Of a stretch of 50,935 nt of DNA, positions 32,293-40,623 are shown piece by piece; the first letter of the stretch is position 1; each line of letters opens with the position of its first letter. Source of the DNA: an uncultured Muribaculaceae bacterium (GTDB taxonomy: Bacteria; Bacteroidota; Bacteroidia; Bacteroidales; Muribaculaceae); contig CAJTQU010000015.1 of assembly GCA_910578665.1 (NCBI GenBank), forward strand, positions 1 to 50,935. Direction: 5' to 3'. The notes under the pieces are model-generated. The model made no database searches, was not told the DNA's origin, and was given only the letters and a program-made list of their open reading frames with translations. The translations under genes and the position numbers were made by a program.

Positions 32293-35037
32293 ATGAAATC
32301 TTACTATTTAGCCATTGTCATGCTTCTGGCCGGCCTGCTACCCGTGTATGCCGCCGACGTAGTGACAACCGAACCCTCGCCGCTCCAAGAGAGCAGTACT
32401 GGCGTAGTCGTGTATTTCCATGCCGACCGAGGCACAAAAGGCCTGGCAGGGACCCAGCCTGCCACAGCGCTGTACGCGCACACGGGGGTAATCACCTCTG
32501 AGAGCACCAATTCCTCTGACTGGAAGCATGCCCCCGACTGGAACAAAAACCTTGACAAATATAAACTGGTATTTGTCAGACCAGACCTGTGGAAGCTCGA
32601 CATAGGTGACATACGCACTTTTTACAATCTTAATCCCGGCGAAAAAGTGCACCGGCTGGCGTTCGTATTCCGCAACGCCGACGGATCTAAACAGGGAAAA
32701 GATGACGGAGGTGCCGATATTTTTGTCGATGTAATGGAAGAAGGCTTCCAGCTCTCGCTGTCATCAGACCTTGACGGGAATATCATAACAGACAAAAACA
32801 ACACTGTCACATTCAGAATTTCCGCCACATCTGCCGCGACACTTTCACTATCGGTAAACGGCGCGGTAGTAAAAAGCCAGGAGGATGTAAGCACACTCGA
32901 AGTGCCGTATACATTTGCCGACAGGGGCAACTACACAGTGACAGCCAGCGGTGTTAAAGGGACCGCCACGCAGTCTGAAGAAGTATCCTACTGCTATCCC
33001 AGTCCGTCTGTCGCACGCGAATATCCGGGCGGCAAACCCCGACAGGGAACTATACGCAATGCCGACGGCACAGTGACATTCTGTCTTGCCGCACCACAGA
33101 AATCCGCCGTGATGCTCATGCCTGCGTGGGACGGATACAATCCGCTTGACAAAAACGTGATGCACTATCAGGATTATGAAGGTAACCGCTACTTCTGGAC
33201 CAGCGTGGACGGACTTGATCCCGACACCGCCTATCCCTATTATTACCTCGTAGACGGCAAAACCGGCGTGGCCGACCCTTACGCGAAACTAGTGCTTGAC
33301 CCGTATAACGACCGCTATATCAACCCGGAAGTTTATCCTGATATGCCTGAATATCCTTCGCAGCTCAATAACATAATGCTGGCAGTATATCACGAAAACA
33401 TCAACCGCTACGACTGGAAGGTTAACGATTTCAAGGGTGCCTCGCGGCAAGACCTCGTAATCTACGAACTTCTGTTACGCGATTTCACCGGTACCGAAGG
33501 CCGCGCCGAAGGCAACGGCACCCTGCGCAGGGCCATGGAACGCATACCATACCTAAAAGAACTGGGTGTCAATGCTATAGAACTGCTCCCGATCACCGAA
33601 TTTAGCGGAAACAATTCCTGGGGATACAACCCTAATTTCTACTTCGCTCCCGACAAGGCATACGGCACACCGGCCGACTACAAAGCATTCATCGACCTGT
33701 GCCACCGCAACGGTATAGCCGTAATCCTTGACATGGTGTTCAACCAAAGCGACGGACTGCATCCCTGGTACCAGATGTATGACAAGGCATCCAACCCGTT
33801 CTACAACGCCAATGCTCCCCACGATTATTCAGTGCTAAACGACTGGAAGCAAGACCATCCCCTCGTCATGAAGCAGTGGACAGACTGTGTCAAATACTGG
33901 CTTACAGAATATAAAGTGGACGGTTTCCGTTTCGACCTTGTCAAAGGCCTGGGAGACAACGCCTCTTACGGAGATACCAATGCCTACAATAAGTCAAGAG
34001 TGGAACGCATGGCAAAAATCCACGCGGCAATGTCGGAGGTAAACCCCGACGCATATTTCATAAATGAAAATCTGGCCGGAGCACAAGAGGAAAACGAAAT
34101 GGCTGCCGACGGACAGCTAAACTGGGCCAATATAAACAGCGCTGCCTGCCAGTATGCCATGGGATACAGCTCTGAGTCGGGTCTGGACCGTTTCAACGCC
34201 GAAAGAGACTCGCGCACATGGGGCTCTACCGTGAGCTACGCCGAAAGCCACGATGAAGAGCGCATGGGCTACAAACAGCAACAGTGGGGCACAACAGGCG
34301 TGAAAGGCAACCACGAGGTATCACAACGGCGAATCGGCTCGGTACACGCACAAATGATTCTTTCTCCAGGCGCACACATGATCTGGCAGTTTTCAGAACT
34401 CGGAAACACACAAAGCACCAAAGACTCCAACGGAAAAAATGACACATCTCCCAAAATAGTCAACTGGTCCGCACTTGATGATGACGACACTTACGGTCTA
34501 TACAAAAACGTGAGCGAACTGATCCACCTGCGCAAACAAAACACCGTGCTTTTTGAGAAAGACGCGTTGCGCACACAAAACTTCGCACAGGCCGCATGGG
34601 CTGACGGCAGATTTCTTCACCTTGCCAAAGACGGCAAAGAACTCATACTCGTGGTCAATCCAGAAATTGCCGGCGACAAGACATTCGATATCTCCGGAAT
34701 GCTTTCCACTAATAACCACGATTATGAAATAGTGTCTGCATCCTATAACACCACCCCGGTGCTTGATACAGACCGAGGCACGATATACATACCGGCAAAC
34801 TCTTACGCCGTAATAGCCAATTCAAAAGTAAGCGGCATAGACAGTGTCACCAACGACAAAGCACAGGCAGTGAAAAACGAAGTATACGCAATCGGAGCCG
34901 ATATCATAATAAACGGAGCCTATACCTCGGCCGAAGCCTTTGACACAGCAGGAACACGTGTACCGCTCACCGGCCTCGACACAGGCATATACATAGTGCG
35001 TGTAGACGGAACCACATTCAAAGTAGCAGTACGCTGA
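32293..35037 (+). CDS. Secreted GH13 alpha-amylase-family enzyme, multidomain
   Basis: A 914-residue exported enzyme acting on alpha-glucans. A signal peptide (about 1-20) precedes an N-terminal carbohydrate-binding-type region (about 25-135), an Ig-like segment (about 140-230) and a CBM48/E-set-like domain (about 240-345). The GH13 barrel (about 385-770) shows the nucleophile D548 in DGFRFD, acid/base E592 in FINEN and stabiliser D654 in ESHDEE. The C-terminal tail (about 850-914; EAFDTAGTRVPLTGLDTGIYIV, ending FKVAVR) resembles type A sorting domains of the type IX secretion system. Amylase or pullulanase specificity cannot be told. It is followed by a hairpin terminator. Confidence 0.88.
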   Translation: MKSYYLAIVMLLAGLLPVYAADVVTTEPSPLQESSTGVVVYFHADRGTKGLAGTQPATALYAHTGVITSESTNSSDWKHAPDWNKNLDKYKLVFVRPDLWKLDIGDIRTFYNLNPGEKVHRLAFVFRNADGSKQGKDDGGADIFVDVMEEGFQLSLSSDLDGNIITDKNNTVTFRISATSAATLSLSVNGAVVKSQEDVSTLEVPYTFADRGNYTVTASGVKGTATQSEEVSYCYPSPSVAREYPGGKPRQGTIRNADGTVTFCLAAPQKSAVMLMPAWDGYNPLDKNVMHYQDYEGNRYFWTSVDGLDPDTAYPYYYLVDGKTGVADPYAKLVLDPYNDRYINPEVYPDMPEYPSQLNNIMLAVYHENINRYDWKVNDFKGASRQDLVIYELLLRDFTGTEGRAEGNGTLRRAMERIPYLKELGVNAIELLPITEFSGNNSWGYNPNFYFAPDKAYGTPADYKAFIDLCHRNGIAVILDMVFNQSDGLHPWYQMYDKASNPFYNANAPHDYSVLNDWKQDHPLVMKQWTDCVKYWLTEYKVDGFRFDLVKGLGDNASYGDTNAYNKSRVERMAKIHAAMSEVNPDAYFINENLAGAQEENEMAADGQLNWANINSAACQYAMGYSSESGLDRFNAERDSRTWGSTVSYAESHDEERMGYKQQQWGTTGVKGNHEVSQRRIGSVHAQMILSPGAHMIWQFSELGNTQSTKDSNGKNDTSPKIVNWSALDDDDTYGLYKNVSELIHLRKQNTVLFEKDALRTQNFAQAAWADGRFLHLAKDGKELILVVNPEIAGDKTFDISGMLSTNNHDYEIVSASYNTTPVLDTDRGTIYIPANSYAVIANSKVSGIDSVTNDKAQAVKNEVYAIGADIIINGAYTSAEAFDTAGTRVPLTGLDTGIYIVRVDGTTFKVAVR

Positions 35038-35057
35038 CACTGCGCACAATCACAGAC

Positions 35058-35090
35058 ACAGGCCGGGCATCAACAGAAAGCCCGGCCTGT
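35058..35090 (+). terminator. Terminator of the GH13 gene
   Basis: An 11-bp G/C-rich stem (35058-35068 with 35080-35090), an 11-nt loop, then ctatttatat. It starts 20 bp after the stop codon. Confidence 0.75.
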
Positions 35091-35103
35091 CTATTTATAT
35101 AGA

Positions 35104-35164
35104 TCCGTCTCTAAAAAGGCTGATCAGCAAAACATCAGTGCTGGATTATAAATCCAGGGACGGA
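35104..35164. other. Structured intergenic element between the GH13 gene and tyrS
   Basis: An outer 7-bp helix (35104-35110 with 35158-35164, one G-T pair) encloses two hairpins: 35120-35124 with 35134-35138, and 35141-35147 with 35151-35157. It resembles a three-way junction or shortened tRNA-like fold. It is too small for a normal tRNA: 30 nt replace the D and anticodon arms. On the leftward strand the inner hairpin is followed by ccttttt, so it may simply end the tyrS transcript. I cannot assign a function. Confidence 0.35.
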
Positions 35165-35217
35165 CACAGATTGATAATTCCGCATCCGCCCCTGAAATCA
35201 AAAACGTTCAAACAAGA

Positions 35218-36513
35218 TTACCTGGCTATTATCAGGAAGTAATTCTTTTTACCCCGCTGAACCAGTATGTATCTCCCGTTAAGCAAATGCTGCGAAGTAA
35301 TAGTACCGTTGGGATCTGTATATTTATCTTTGTTAATACTCAGACCGTTGCCCTGTATCATCTTGCGGGCCTCCCCTTTCGAAGAGAACACTCCTGTTTC
35401 TACAGCAAGCATGTCAAGCACAGGGATACCGGCTTCAAGTCTGGCGGCATCAATCTCAAATGTAGGCACGCCTTCAAATATATCAAGCAGTGTCTGCTCG
35501 TCAAGGCGTCTGAGCTGCTCGCCGGCATTGTTGGAGAAAAGTATCTGGCTGGCATCAAGCGCAGCATTATACGCATCACGGCCGTGCACCATGACTGTGA
35601 CCTCCTCGGCCAGACGTTTCTGCATGGGACGCCTGCCCGGATCTCCGGCATGCTCGTCTGCCAGGGCCGCGATCTCGTCCTGTGTCAGGAATGTGAATAT
35701 CTTGAGATACTTCTCTGCATCGGCATCGCTTACATTCAGCCAGAACTGGTAAAACTTATACGGGCTTGTACGGGCTGCGTCGAGCCATACGTTGCCACTC
35801 TCTGTCTTGCCGAACTTACCGCCGTCAGCCTTGGTAATCAGCGGACATGTCAGCGCGTATGCCTCTCCTCCGTCAGTACGGCGTATCAGCTCGGTGCCGG
35901 TAGTGATATTGCCCCACTGGTCCGAACCGCCCATCTGCAGGCGGCACCCCTTATGGCGGTAGAGGTGCAGGAAGTCATAGCCCTGCAACAACTGGTAGGT
36001 AAACTCGGTGAACGAAAGGCCGTCGCGAGCCTCGCCGTTGAGACGGCGCTTCACACTGTCCTTGGCCATCATGTAGTTTACCGTGATATGTTTGCCCACC
36101 TCGCGCGCGAAGTCGAGGAACGAGAATTCCTTCATCCAGTCATAGTTATTGACCAGTTCGGCACGGTTGGGAGCATCGCTGTCAAAATCGAGAAAACGTG
36201 CCAGTTGCGCTTTTATGGCCTCCTGGTTGTGCCGCAACGTGACTTCGTTGAGCAGATTGCGTTCCTGGCTTTTGCCCGAGGGATCGCCTATCATGCCGGT
36301 TGCCCCTCCCACCAAGGCCAAAGGCTTGTGGCCGGCACGCTGGAAGTGGCGCAGCATCATCACGCCGCACAGGTGTCCTATATGCAGGGAGTCGGCGGTA
36401 GGGTCGATACCCAGATAGGCTGTCACCATCTTTCCTCCGGAGAGCAGTTCTTCGGTGCCCGGTATCATGGAGTGGACCATGCCGCGCCATTTCAGTTCGT
36501 CTACAAAATTCAT
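35218..36513 (-). CDS. tyrS: Tyrosyl-tRNA synthetase
   Basis: A class Ic synthetase charging tRNA-Tyr. The 431-residue product has the HIGH motif in LGIDPTADSLHIGHLCGVM (about 33-51), the tyrosine-binding QLLQGYDFLHLY and QMGGSDQWGNI, and the KMSKS-type loop KFGKTESGN near 230. The C-terminal S4-type RNA-binding region is visible in EARKMIQGNGLSINKDK. It starts at the ATG before NFVDELKWRGM, the usual N-terminus. It follows the M28 peptidase gene by 2 bp and is co-transcribed with it. Confidence 0.96.
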   Translation of the reverse strand: MNFVDELKWRGMVHSMIPGTEELLSGGKMVTAYLGIDPTADSLHIGHLCGVMMLRHFQRAGHKPLALVGGATGMIGDPSGKSQERNLLNEVTLRHNQEAIKAQLARFLDFDSDAPNRAELVNNYDWMKEFSFLDFAREVGKHITVNYMMAKDSVKRRLNGEARDGLSFTEFTYQLLQGYDFLHLYRHKGCRLQMGGSDQWGNITTGTELIRRTDGGEAYALTCPLITKADGGKFGKTESGNVWLDAARTSPYKFYQFWLNVSDADAEKYLKIFTFLTQDEIAALADEHAGDPGRRPMQKRLAEEVTVMVHGRDAYNAALDASQILFSNNAGEQLRRLDEQTLLDIFEGVPTFEIDAARLEAGIPVLDMLAVETGVFSSKGEARKMIQGNGLSINKDKYTDPNGTITSQHLLNGRYILVQRGKKNYFLIIAR

Positions 36514-36515
36514 AA

Positions 36516-37502
36516 TTATGTCTGTTTTAGAAAATGTTTCAGATAGGTCATAACAGTGCGTCCCACAGCACCTAGTGTCTCTGCCGAGATATTATCCATA
36601 TTGTCGCCCACGGTATGCCAGTACGGCGGAAAACCTCCGGCCCCGTGGCAGGCAATAATGTCTATGGCCGGTATACCGGCCTTTATAAATTCAAGATGGT
36701 CATCGGTTATAGCGCCGCCGGGCTCGTGGCTGAAGCGCGAATCATGGCCGGCAAGCGAGGCCGCCTCCCAGACATCAGACAGCAGAGCCGGGGCATAACG
36801 GTCTGAGAAATATTCACGGCGGAACACAGAGCCTGCACCTCCTACCATGTCGAGCAGTATGGCGCGTGACGGCCGGTAACCATCTATAGGCGGATTCTGC
36901 ACAAAATGACGTGCGCCGAGCGCCCATGAGTCATCAGACCCCTCGGTACCATAGTCTTCGGCATCGACAAACAGGATGTCGATCCCGGCAGACTGGTCGG
37001 CGTCAGCCAGCTGACGCGCCACCTCGAGAAGCACGCCCACGCCGCTCGCTCCGTCATCAGCCCCGTCTACAGGCTTCCTGTGATTGGCCGCGTCAGGATC
37101 ATTATCAGCCCACGGCCTGGTATCCCAGTGTGCCAGCAGCAGTGTGCGGTCTGACGCCCCGGGATTATATCTTCCCATAATGTTACGTGCCGGCAGCGGA
37201 GTGCCGTCAAAAGCTTTGAGTAGCGCTTCCTGCACCACAACTTCTGCACCATGGCGGCGCAACTCAGCCTCCAGCCAGCGGCCGCACGCGGCATGGCTCT
37301 CTGTACCCGGCACACGGGGACCGAACCCCACCTGACGCTCCACATAGGCATACGCGCTGTCGGCGTCAAACGAGACTTCGACTTTCTGCAGAGGTTCCGC
37401 ATCCAGGGTGACGGCAGAGGCCGAATCAGCCGTAGCGCCCGTCTTGGCACACGACATGCCTCCGACGGCAAGCGCCAAGACAACAATGTTCAAGATTTTC
37501 AT
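36516..37502 (-). CDS. M28-family zinc peptidase / glutaminyl-cyclase-like
   Basis: A 328-residue exported protein with a hydrophobic N-terminus ending in GMSC, possibly a lipoprotein. Metal-binding residues of the M28 fold are visible: LLLAHWDTRP (His), DGADDGASGVG (bridging Asp), FVDAEDYG (Glu/Asp pair) and PPYWHTVGDNMDNI (last His). This pattern fits glutaminyl-peptide cyclotransferase-like proteins as well as aminopeptidases, so the activity stays open. The start at MKILNIV is supported by a promoter whose -7 box would lie inside a longer reading frame. Confidence 0.87.
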   Translation of the reverse strand: MKILNIVVLALAVGGMSCAKTGATADSASAVTLDAEPLQKVEVSFDADSAYAYVERQVGFGPRVPGTESHAACGRWLEAELRRHGAEVVVQEALLKAFDGTPLPARNIMGRYNPGASDRTLLLAHWDTRPWADNDPDAANHRKPVDGADDGASGVGVLLEVARQLADADQSAGIDILFVDAEDYGTEGSDDSWALGARHFVQNPPIDGYRPSRAILLDMVGGAGSVFRREYFSDRYAPALLSDVWEAASLAGHDSRFSHEPGGAITDDHLEFIKAGIPAIDIIACHGAGGFPPYWHTVGDNMDNISAETLGAVGRTVMTYLKHFLKQT

Positions 37503-37506
37503 AGTG

Positions 37507-37537
37507 CAAAAATACAAAAACTTCTGAAATGGCGCAA
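37507..37537 (-). promoter_or_regulatory. Promoter abutting the M28 peptidase start
   Basis: On the minus strand, -33 TTG (37535-37537), a 20-nt spacer and -7 TAttTTTG (37507-37514). The box ends 4 nt before the ATG at 37502, which predicts a leaderless transcript. Confidence 0.6.
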
Positions 37538-37564
37538 GACAGGCGTTACAGCCGGCCGCAAAAA

Positions 37565-37596
37565 TTTGCTTTTCTCAGAATTATATTTTACCTTTG
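37565..37596 (+). promoter_or_regulatory. metG promoter
   Basis: TTTG (37565-37568), a 20-nt spacer and -7 TAccTTTG (37589-37596). The start site would be about 37600, giving a leader of about 37 nt to the ATG at 37637; this excludes the longer upstream reading frame. Confidence 0.72.
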
Positions 37597-37636
37597 TGAC
37601 CATTTTTCGTGTAAGAACTTAACCGAACCACATAAT

Positions 37637-39676
37637 ATGGACAAGAATTTCAAGCGGACCCTGGTGACCACCGCACTGCCCTATGCAAACGGGCCTGTGC
37701 ATATAGGACACCTGGCCGGAGTATATGTGCCGGCCGACATCTATGTGAGATACCTGCGCGCCAAAGGGCAGGAAGTGATGTTTATAGGAGGCAGCGACGA
37801 ACACGGCGTGCCTATCACCATAAAGGCCAAAGACGAGGGTGTGACGCCCCAGGACATAGTGGACCGCTACCATAATATAATCAAAAAAAGTTTTGAAGAA
37901 CTGGGTATCAGTTTCGACATATACAGCCGTACCACATCAGAGACACACCACGAAACAGCCGCTGATTTCTTCCGCAAACTGTATGACAAGGGGGAATTTG
38001 TCGAAAAGACCTCCATGCAGCTATATGACGAGAAAGCCGGACAGTTCCTGGCCGACCGCTATGTGACGGGCACATGCCCCCACTGCGGCAACGAGCGCGC
38101 ATACGGCGACCAGTGCGAGGCATGCGGCACAAGCCTGAACGCCACCGATCTGAAAAATCCCAAATCTGCCATAACTGGCAATGTGCCCGTGCTGCGCGAG
38201 ACCAAACACTGGTATCTGCCACTAGACAAATGGGAGCCGAAACTGCGCCAGTGGATACTCGAAGAGCACAAGGAGTGGAAACCCAACGTATACGGACAAT
38301 GCAAGTCATGGCTCGACATGGGACTGCAGCCGCGTGCCGTGAGCCGCGACCTGGACTGGGGTATTCCGGTACCGGTCGAGGGAGCTGAAGGCAAAGTGCT
38401 TTACGTATGGTTTGACGCACCTATCGGTTATATTTCAAATACCAAGGAACTTCTGCCTGACCAGTGGGAAAAATGGTGGAAAGACCCTGAGACACGCATG
38501 CTGCACTTCATCGGAAAGGACAACATCGTGTTCCACTGCATCGTGTTCCCGGCCATGCTCATGGCCGAAGGTTCTTACAACCTGCCGGACAATGTTCCTG
38601 CCAATGAATTCCTTAATCTGGAGGACGATAAGATTTCCACATCACGCAACTGGGCCGTGTGGCTGCACGAGTATCTAGAAGAGCTGCCCGGCAAGCAGGA
38701 CGTACTCCGGTACGTACTCACAGCCAACGCCCCTGAGACCAAAGACAACAATTTCACCTGGAAAGACTTCCAGGCACGCAACAATTCAGAACTGGTGGCC
38801 ATACTCGGCAATTTCGTAAACCGGGCCATGGTGCTCACCCACAAATATTTCGATGGCAAAGTGCCCGCTTGCGGCGAACTGCATGAGATAGACAAGTGCG
38901 TTATCGATGAAATAAAAGAAAGCATCCAGGCTCTGGAGGCCGATATGGAGCGCTTCCATTTCCGCGACGCGCTGAAAAGCGCTATGAACATAGCACGCGC
39001 CGGCAACAAGTATCTGGCTGACACAGAGCCGTGGAAACTTGCAAAGACCGACATGCCGCGTGTGCAGACCATACTAAACCTGTCGCTGCAGATTTGCGCA
39101 AATCTGGCCATAGCGTTCGAACCGTTCCTGCCTTTTATGTCCGCCGATCTGCGCGCGCAGCTCCATATGGGCCAGCTGCCGTGGCAGAAGCTCGGCAGTT
39201 TCGACCTGTTGCCTGAGAATTCAGACATAGACAGTCCGCACCTGCTGTTCGAGAAGATCGAAGACAGCGTTGTAGAAACCCAGGTAAACAAACTGAAAGA
39301 GGCCAAGAAAGCCAACGAACTGAAAGCCTGGCAGCCGCAGCCGGTAGCACCGACAGTGGATTTCCCCACATTTGAGAAGCTTGACATACGTGTGGGAACA
39401 GTACTGGAATGCGTCAAAGTCCCCAAAGCAGACAAACTCCTCCAGTTCCGAATAGACGACGGCATGGGCGGACGCACCATCGTGAGCGGCATAGCCAAAT
39501 ACTACAAGCCTGAAGACCTGGTAGGCACACAGGTATGCTTCATAGCCAATTTCGCCCCCCGTAAGCTGAAAGGGGTAGAAAGCCAGGGCATGATACTCAG
39601 CGCCGAGCAACCTGACGGCTCGCTCAAACTTATAACTCCGCTGGCTCCGGCAGCACCGGGCAGCAAAGTAGGCTGA
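37637..39676 (+). CDS. metG: Methionyl-tRNA synthetase
   Basis: A class I synthetase charging tRNA-Met. The 679-residue product has the HIGH motif in YANGPVHIGHLAG (about 15-27), a zinc knuckle CPHCGNERAYGDQCEACG (about 147-164), and the KMSKS-type loop DKISTSRNWAVW near 333-344. The C-terminal appended domain (about 570-679; FEKLDIRVGTVLECVKVPKADKL, then IANFAPRKLKGVESQGMILSA) is the tRNA-binding EMAP/Arc1p-like fold. A strong hairpin follows. Confidence 0.97.
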   Translation: MDKNFKRTLVTTALPYANGPVHIGHLAGVYVPADIYVRYLRAKGQEVMFIGGSDEHGVPITIKAKDEGVTPQDIVDRYHNIIKKSFEELGISFDIYSRTTSETHHETAADFFRKLYDKGEFVEKTSMQLYDEKAGQFLADRYVTGTCPHCGNERAYGDQCEACGTSLNATDLKNPKSAITGNVPVLRETKHWYLPLDKWEPKLRQWILEEHKEWKPNVYGQCKSWLDMGLQPRAVSRDLDWGIPVPVEGAEGKVLYVWFDAPIGYISNTKELLPDQWEKWWKDPETRMLHFIGKDNIVFHCIVFPAMLMAEGSYNLPDNVPANEFLNLEDDKISTSRNWAVWLHEYLEELPGKQDVLRYVLTANAPETKDNNFTWKDFQARNNSELVAILGNFVNRAMVLTHKYFDGKVPACGELHEIDKCVIDEIKESIQALEADMERFHFRDALKSAMNIARAGNKYLADTEPWKLAKTDMPRVQTILNLSLQICANLAIAFEPFLPFMSADLRAQLHMGQLPWQKLGSFDLLPENSDIDSPHLLFEKIEDSVVETQVNKLKEAKKANELKAWQPQPVAPTVDFPTFEKLDIRVGTVLECVKVPKADKLLQFRIDDGMGGRTIVSGIAKYYKPEDLVGTQVCFIANFAPRKLKGVESQGMILSAEQPDGSLKLITPLAPAAPGSKVG

Positions 39677-39701
39677 TAAAAGCCCTGTCCCAAGATACAC
39701 T

Positions 39702-39739
39702 TACCGTCCCGGTCCGCTTCAATTCGGACCGGGACGGTA
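39702..39739 (+). terminator. metG terminator
   Basis: A 15-bp stem (39702-39716 with 39725-39739), an 8-nt loop, then ttattttta. Read leftward it also lies 30 bp past the stop of the next gene. Confidence 0.8.
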
Positions 39740-39768
39740 TTATTTTTAACAGGTCATAACTCATACAC

Positions 39769-40470
39769 CTATTGCCTTGACAACCGTTCTGGGCGAGGCG
39801 CCACAGCTATCGTGTCTGAACGCAGGATAATTTCGAGGCGCGGACCAACTTCTCCGGTAGGCAGCGACTCCGGACGCGTCTCTATACGCAGGCTGGCATG
39901 GCCATAGCTGTACTCCGATATGCGCGCGTTTCCTTCGTCATACTCGTCAACCTTGTGCATCTCGCCCTCATGACGCTCGGCCAATGATGCCGACAGATAT
40001 TCTACCAGCGTTTCCGGAAAAAGATCGCCTGTTCCAAGATTGCGTATATGCACCTCGTTCTCGCTCACTACGTCAACCTCCCACTGCCCCGGCAGACCGG
40101 AGAAATCTGTAAACAGAGGTGTACCCATGGCATCAGTCAGCACTCCGGCAAAATTATAATCCGTAGAATCAAGCGGTTCGCCCACGTTTATGGCATCAGC
40201 CACACTGCTCACAGTCATGGCTATGTCATAATCGGCTATATACGGTTCCGTGTCGCCGGCAACAGTCTCTGTGACAATTGCCTTGGCAACAGAATCCGAC
40301 ATTTCTGAGCTTCCAGAGTCAGAATCAGATACAGAAGAAGAACATCCGGCTGTAAACAGAATATATCCGGAGGCGACACCGGCAAAAAGTGTAAAGCGTG
40401 TATTATCCCATGTCCGCGCCGCGCGCATACACACGTGGTGCCGGCTGTTTACGGAAACTAATCGTGGCAT
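39769..40470 (-). CDS. Predicted lipoprotein of unknown function
   Basis: A 233-residue protein with a long, basic N-terminus, a hydrophobic stretch and a lipobox-like TAGC followed by a Ser/Asp/Glu-rich linker. The mature part shows no family that I recognise; recurrent strand patterns (IRNLGTGDLFPETLVEYL, ASLRIETRPE and LEIILRSD) suggest a compact beta domain. A promoter at 40518-40549 predicts a start site near 40513, so the ATG must lie below it: 40470 (used here) or 40428. It is monocistronic and convergent with metG. Confidence 0.7.
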   Translation of the reverse strand: MPRLVSVNSRHHVCMRAARTWDNTRFTLFAGVASGYILFTAGCSSSVSDSDSGSSEMSDSVAKAIVTETVAGDTEPYIADYDIAMTVSSVADAINVGEPLDSTDYNFAGVLTDAMGTPLFTDFSGLPGQWEVDVVSENEVHIRNLGTGDLFPETLVEYLSASLAERHEGEMHKVDEYDEGNARISEYSYGHASLRIETRPESLPTGEVGPRLEIILRSDTIAVAPRPERLSRQ

Positions 40471-40517
40471 TTCAATTGACAGATTGATATACGGATAGGC
40501 CGTCCGAAATTTCTCCG

Positions 40518-40549
40518 CGAAATTAGTTAAAAAGGCTGTCATGGCCAAA
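40518..40549 (-). promoter_or_regulatory. Promoter of the leftward lipoprotein gene
   Basis: On the minus strand, TTTG (40546-40549), a 20-nt spacer and -7 TAatTTCG (40518-40525). Confidence 0.6.
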
Positions 40550-40611
40550 TATACGCAAGAAAAATTGACATTTTTTATCTATTATAAATGGTTTATATGC
40601 GAAAAAATTAT

Positions 40612-40619
40612 TAAATTTG
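40612..40619 (+). promoter_or_regulatory. -7 box touching the acyltransferase start
   Basis: TAaaTTTG ends 4 nt before the ATG at 40624. There is no clear -33. If used, the message would be leaderless. Confidence 0.4.
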
Positions 40620-40623
40620 CTTC

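Noticed and set aside
35104..35168. Considered as a complete tRNA gene.
   Set aside because: The acceptor and T-arm-like helices fit, but only 30 nt remain for the D and anticodon arms, there is no TTCRANY loop, and no CCA follows. Reported only as a structured element.
35287..36546. A 419-codon open frame antisense to tyrS.
   Set aside because: tyrS is unmistakable on the other strand with all family motifs; the antisense frame has no recognisable domain and mirrors the codon usage of tyrS.
37529..37636. Longer N-terminus for methionyl-tRNA synthetase.
   Set aside because: The region contains the full metG promoter, and the protein family begins near the RTLVTTALPYANG segment.
38575..39498. 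A 307-codon open frame antisense to metG.
   Set aside because: Ser-rich translation typical of an antisense shadow; metG shows HIGH, zinc and KISTS motifs over the same region.
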